DNA of 64,000 bases from assembly GCF_900236475.1 (NCBI RefSeq), contig NZ_LT963352.1, forward strand, positions 1 through 64,000. Reading direction: 5' to 3'. The notes beneath the pieces were generated by a model, which saw only the letters and a program-made list of their open reading frames with translations, searched no databases and was not told the DNA's origin. The translations under genes were made by a program, and so were the position numbers. The stretch's first letter is position 1, and each line of letters starts with the position of its first letter. This stretch comes from Streptomyces chartreusis NRRL 3882. Lineage in GTDB: Bacteria > Actinomycetota > Actinomycetes > Streptomycetales > Streptomycetaceae. Below, in pieces: positions 60,252 through 64,000 of the stretch.

Positions 60252-61573
60252 GTGCGCGAGTGGAATTTTGCCCCCTGTTCAGGGCACCTTGTCACGACCT
60301 ACCGTCATTACATGGCCAATGGGGTGTACCACACCGGGTACGACATAGAGATCAATTTGTCCCGTGAGGACCTCGGCAACCCAGAGTATGACGGGCTGCT
60401 GGGGGAGATCACCCGGTCAGTAGGCGAGCGTCCCCGGCATCTGCTGCAATGCCTGAAGGACCGCAGGGGCGGGCAGTGCCACTGCGCTCTCGACGGTAAA
60501 TCACCGTGGATGTTCGTCCGGCGTCAGCGCCGCGGTGACAAGGTCGTCTGGGTAGCGGCGCATCTGCCTCTCACCCACGTCGCTGCCCCTCAGGAAAGCG
60601 ACAAGCACAAGGCGATGAAGGAACGCATCGCCCGTACCGCCGCCCGCCACGGACTGAACGTGCAGACCGAGGCACGATCGGACGACGGACGAGTGATCAC
60701 TGATGTGCTCGTCACCGGGGCCGGCGGGCGTATCGGGTGGGAGGCCCAGTACTCCCCCATCACCGCCAACACCGTGCGGCGTCGTTCTCAGCGAGCACGC
60801 GAGCGCAACATCGCCCCCCTGTGGGTCACCGCTGACGTCACCTCGGATCTCACCGTGCACCCTGGGCCCGCGTCGACGACGTGCCCTGGCAGCGCATCGT
60901 CTCTCCGCTTGCCATGATCATCCGTGGTGGTGTCCGTCATCTGCAGATCTGGAAGTGCACCTCCGCCAGTGAGCGCCCCTGCCCCGAAGCCGCCGGTGCC
61001 TGCGACAGGTGGCACAGCGGCTGGTTCCTGCCGGCTCTGTGCATCCCCCAGGAGCGCGCCACCGCGCTAGACGAGCTCATCGTCACGAGCGCCGATGGTG
61101 AGCACCTACCCGTGCACACACGCAACCGGCGCGACGCCCGACGTACCTCCTACGTGTGGGCCCTGGCCCGCGATGTGCAGCGCTGGCGTGAGATCACCGG
61201 AGAGAGCGGCCTTGCACCCGACTCCTCTCCAGCCGAGAACGAAGCGGTCACCTACACCGAGCAAGTGCTGGACAGTTCGTGCCGCTACGGCGAAGAGGGC
61301 CCCCACAGCAGCGGTCCGCGCCCGCAGCGAGAGCTGACCTCCGGCACCGGACTGCACACCTTCGACAATGCACCCGACCACACCCTGCTCCAGCCCACTC
61401 GGCCTATCGCGTTGCGCCTGTCCCCGCGCGAGCGCCTGGCCGTCGCTGCGGAGCTGAGGTGCCCGCCCTGGGAGATCGGCCCCTGCATGCTGTGCGCCAC
61501 TGCGATCCACCGCTACGGCCCCCGCAGCCCGAAAGTCTGCTCTGGCTGCCGTGCCAGCGCCACCATCCAGTAG
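60252..61573 (+). pseudogene. CoiA-like competence/nuclease protein, frameshifted
   Basis: The first frame (to 60917) encodes HVAAPQESDKHKAMKERIAR, VITDVLVTGAGGRIGWEAQY and APLWVTADV: the E-x-Q (WEAQ) active-site strand of the CoiA-like restriction-fold nuclease family. The rest is in the next frame from about 60865 (ARVDDVPWQRIVSPLAMIIR to a Cys-rich end CMLCATAIHRYGPRSPKVCS, stop 61573), where paired cysteines suggest zinc. One extra C near 60863 (CAC-CCC-TGG) would rejoin them into about 440 aa. The start may be ATG 60312. It is either newly inactivated or a base-call error. CoiA proteins relate to DNA uptake; homologues in actinobacteria are often in variable regions. Confidence 0.7.
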
Positions 61574-61599
61574 GCATCACGAAGGTGCAGTGACACCCA

Positions 61600-62005
61600 G
61601 CGCCGTGAAAACCTCTTTCGGGCCGTTGATGGCGAAGACATCAGTGACGCAGGCGTCGAATCGAGATGCGAGCGCACAACAGCAACGCTGGCCGCGCCTT
61701 GGAGCACCAGACGATCAACGACCGGCGACGGACCGGTGTCGGCTCCCCTTTTATGGCGCGGATGCGGGACGCCGTCCACATATGCTCTCGACCAGTCGAG
61801 TTCGCCGGCCACGTTCAGCTCGGCGAGCAACACGCGGTGCAGTTGGTCGAAGGCACCGGCCTGCTGCCACCGTTCCAAGCACCGCCAGTAGGTCTCCCCG
61901 AGCCGAATCTCGGCTCCAGCGGCAGCAGTTGCCAGGCTATGTCGTTGTGGAGGACGTACAGGACGCCCGGCAGGCCTAGCCGGTCCGTCACCGCCTGCGG
62001 CCCGG
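61600..62005 (-). pseudogene. IS5-like transposase remnant
   Basis: The minus strand reads LGLPGVLYVLHNDIAWQLLP then LEPRFGSG in one frame and ETYWRCLERWQQAGAFDQLH, RVLLAELNVAGELDWSRAYV and GADTGPSPVVDR in the next: the orfA region of an IS5/IS1647-like transposase with a frameshift near 61905. The catalytic C-terminus and the inverted repeats are missing. It lies between the CoiA-like gene and the SMI1 fragment, and probably mediated the loss of that gene's front half. Confidence 0.65.
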
Positions 62006-62086
62006 GTGATCAGCGTCCACAAGTCGTCGTTGTACCGGCGGCAGTGGGAGCATCAACGCGATCTACAAGCCCAGCGGGGCTTCGAA

Positions 62087-62368
62087 GAGGCGAGGGTGTG
62101 GAAGCCGTCATGGATTCCGTTCTGCTCATGGTCGGTGACCGACACCAGTTACGGCCTGTTCCTCGACACTGAGACGGGCAGGATCGGGCACTGGGACGAC
62201 ACGAGTGTGAGCACGGTCGGAGACCAGACGTTGAGCATGCTGCTGGAGGAGATGGCCGACAAGCTGGAGCATCCGCAGCTGGCCACCGGCTACCTGCCGG
62301 GGCTGATCGGCGGCCGGCTGATGTGGGGGCCGCCGCTCGCCGCGGATGAGGCCGCTGCGTGGGAGTAG
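62087..62368 (+). pseudogene. SMI1/KNR4-family fragment (immunity-type)
   Basis: The open stretch encodes WKPSWIPFCSWSVTDTSYGL, FLDTETGRIGHWDDTSVSTV and QTLSMLLEEMADKLEHPQL, the C-terminal half of an SMI1/KNR4 (SUKH-type) protein, a family widely used as immunity proteins against nuclease toxins. The N-terminal half is absent and the sequence runs out of transposase debris. It lies next to the minus-strand secreted nuclease gene, so it may be what is left of that toxin's immunity gene. Confidence 0.6.
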
Positions 62369-62464
62369 TTCACCGGCTGACACACGGGAGCGTGGAAGGG
62401 GGGGCGGTCGGATAAGGAACCCAGCCGCCCCCCTTCCTATTCTGTGTCCGAGGCCTGGGCGGTG

Positions 62465-64000
62465 CTAGACCTTTCGCCAGGTGCAGGTCGTCGTCGTTCC
62501 CGAGCAGTGGTTGAAGCCGGGGGTGTCGACGAAGAACCCGTCCTTGTCCAGCAGTCGCCACACGCTGGGCTGGAACTTGCTGAAGGCGCCCTGGTTCTGC
62601 GCGGAGTCGATGGCTGCCTGTCCGCATCGTTCACTGCCGGTGGGGCCGTTTGTCGCGGTGCGGGTGTCAGCGAACAGGCCGAACGACGTCGACCCGTCAC
62701 CGACACCGTTGAACGCCCAGTCCGTGTACAGCTTGGCGCACTTGCTGCCGTCGGTGACCTGGTTGATACCGCCGGGGAACCCGCCGCTCTCGTGAGTGGA
62801 GGCGGGGGCGTACTCGTCGCAGTCGGTGCTGCCCACGATCGGGTCGGCGGGGTGCTTGGACCACGTGGACGGGCATACCACCTTGCGGCTGTCGTCCGAG
62901 GACCAGGCCGCGCCGGTGGACGGGTTTTTCACCGTGGTGTCCGGACCGAGGTAGTGCAGGAGGCTGTCCCACTTCTTCGATCCGGCATGGTCGGGCATGC
63001 GTTCCTGCATGACCCAGTAGTAGGCGCCGGCGGCCGGGTAGAGGTTGGTGTCGACAGTGAAGGTCGGCTTGAAGAAGGGGAATACGCGTCCCGGTGTGAC
63101 CGCGCCTCGGGTGATGTCGTCGCAGCGGGGAGCCAGTTCGCGCACCGCGTCGATGCCGCTGCTCGGCGGTGGCATCGACGGAGTTGCTGGCGTCGACGCT
63201 GGCGGTGATGGACCAGTCCAGGTCGATCTGCTCCTTGCCCGTGCCCGTCCACCGGGTTACGACGGTGCCCAACGGCCGGAGTAGTCGCTGGTCGGGACGT
63301 ACGTCCAGTGGGCATCCGCGGTCGGGTTGGCGCCGTCGTCGGTCCACTGGATCGGCGCGACATCACAGGACGAGCAGGATGAGGCGACGTTCCACTTCAT
63401 CGTGACGCTTTGAAGGGCGGGGTCGATGTAGGTGGGGATGATGACCAACTGCTGGTCGAACTCGGCGAAGTCGCTGCCGCTCTCCGACTTGTTGCGGTAG
63501 GTCTTCATGCGCTGCTCGAACAGGAACGTGCCACGCCCGATGCCCGGCTTCTGCGGGTCTGAGTCGAAGAAGTACAGCTCGCCTTCGCCCAGATCCTTCA
63601 GGCAGGCTTCGGTGCGGTTCATGTAGTCCAGGCCGTCAGCGGCGTTGGTGCACCAATCGACCAGGTCCACCGCGTCGTTGCCGCCCGGGGTCGGGGATCC
63701 CTCCGCAGCCTCGGCAGAGGCATCAGTGAAGGTCTGCTTGGTCTCCCTGGTCTTGCCGGGCCTGGGCGCTTTGGACCGCTTCGCCTTGTCCTTGTTGCTC
63801 TGGTCAAGGGTGAAGCACACTCGGCGGTCCTGCTTGTCAGGCTTGGAACAGTCGTCCTTGGCGAAGTCCGACAGGGTCGGCTCCGACGTCGCGGACGGCG
63901 GGGTGATGGTGGCGGACCCGTCCGGATCTGTGCGGGTGAACTCCACGGTGGTCTGCACCACTGGGTCGATCCCCGCGTGTCAGCGTTCGGGGTGCCCATC
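62465..64000 (-). pseudogene. Secreted NucA/NucB-type nuclease-like protein, multiply frameshifted, runs off the window
   Basis: Three frames together form one protein. From the right: VVQTTVEFTRTDPDGSATIT to YVPTSDYSGRW (stop in frame near 63257), then GTVVTRWTGTGKEQIDLDWS and ITASVDASNSVDATAE, then SSGIDAVRELAPRCDDITRG to the end at 62465. The last frame has CDEYAPASTHESGG, the CDEY-x-x-A-S-T-x-E signature of NucA/NucB DNases, and many cysteines as in secreted proteins. Single-base losses near 63270 and 63165, and a stop near 63980, break the frame. The N-terminus lies beyond 64000. It could be a toxin tip or a free secreted DNase. Confidence 0.65.

Overview
This window is high-GC DNA with Streptomyces character: GTG/TTG starts with strong Shine-Dalgarno sequences, rare TTA codons, and DUF6415-, DUF6083- and RHS/LamG-type genes. 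It almost certainly starts at or just inside the telomere of a linear Streptomyces replicon, either a chromosome end or a linear plasmid. Bases 1-105 form a run of palindromes with 3-nt TGC or TCC loops, the arrangement of archetypal Streptomyces telomeres. The first gene inward is a DEAH helicase with helicase-associated repeats, of the telomere-adjacent TtrA type.

Layout. 0-3.5 kb: telomere, terminal helicase and a possible gene remnant. 3.5-7.4 kb: XRE-TPR regulator, small membrane protein, P-loop kinase, and decayed DNA with strong palindromes. 7.6-13.0 kb: a tightly coupled six-gene operon encoding a Pycsar-type membrane effector-like protein, a Crp/Fnr cyclic-nucleotide-binding regulator, a class III nucleotide-cyclase-like protein, a large protein with a degenerate P-loop, and two accessory proteins. 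This is the best candidate for a new cyclic-nucleotide conflict system. 13.5-19.2 kb: a two-gene unit, a small partner plus NB-ARC/TPR NTPase pair, and a double-HTH/HAD fusion. 20.4-25.8 kb: several genes broken by single-base frameshifts, a transglutaminase-like gene, and an IS21-family remnant (istB plus broken istA) interrupted by an IS5-family element.

26.2-36.1 kb: envelope and stress genes (LEA-like, holin-like, DUF3618, BrkB, WGxxGxxG anchor, TPM, PspA). 36.4-41.4 kb: an IS5-family graveyard with two complete elements, a chimeric remnant and an isolated IS end, interspersed with an NmrA-like reductase, a decapeptide-repeat ORF, a truncated LysR gene and a methyltransferase. 41.8-47.1 kb: UvrD-like helicase operon, XRE regulator with three operator-like palindromes and its divergent zinc-cluster partner, and a coiled-coil/winged-helix regulator. 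47.2-58.6 kb (minus strand): a polymorphic toxin locus of secreted LamG protein, a 2137-aa RHS protein with a ParB-like tip, its adjacent candidate immunity gene, and an orphan colicin-type immunity gene. 59-64 kb: membrane protein, frameshifted CoiA-like gene, transposase debris, SMI1/KNR4 fragment, and a broken secreted NucA/NucB-type nuclease running off the window.

The picture is of a plastic replicon arm rich in conflict genes, mobile elements and decay. Several apparent frameshifts would be repaired by one base in a short homopolymer, so sequencing error must be excluded before calling them pseudogenes. No tRNA, rRNA or CRISPR array was seen.
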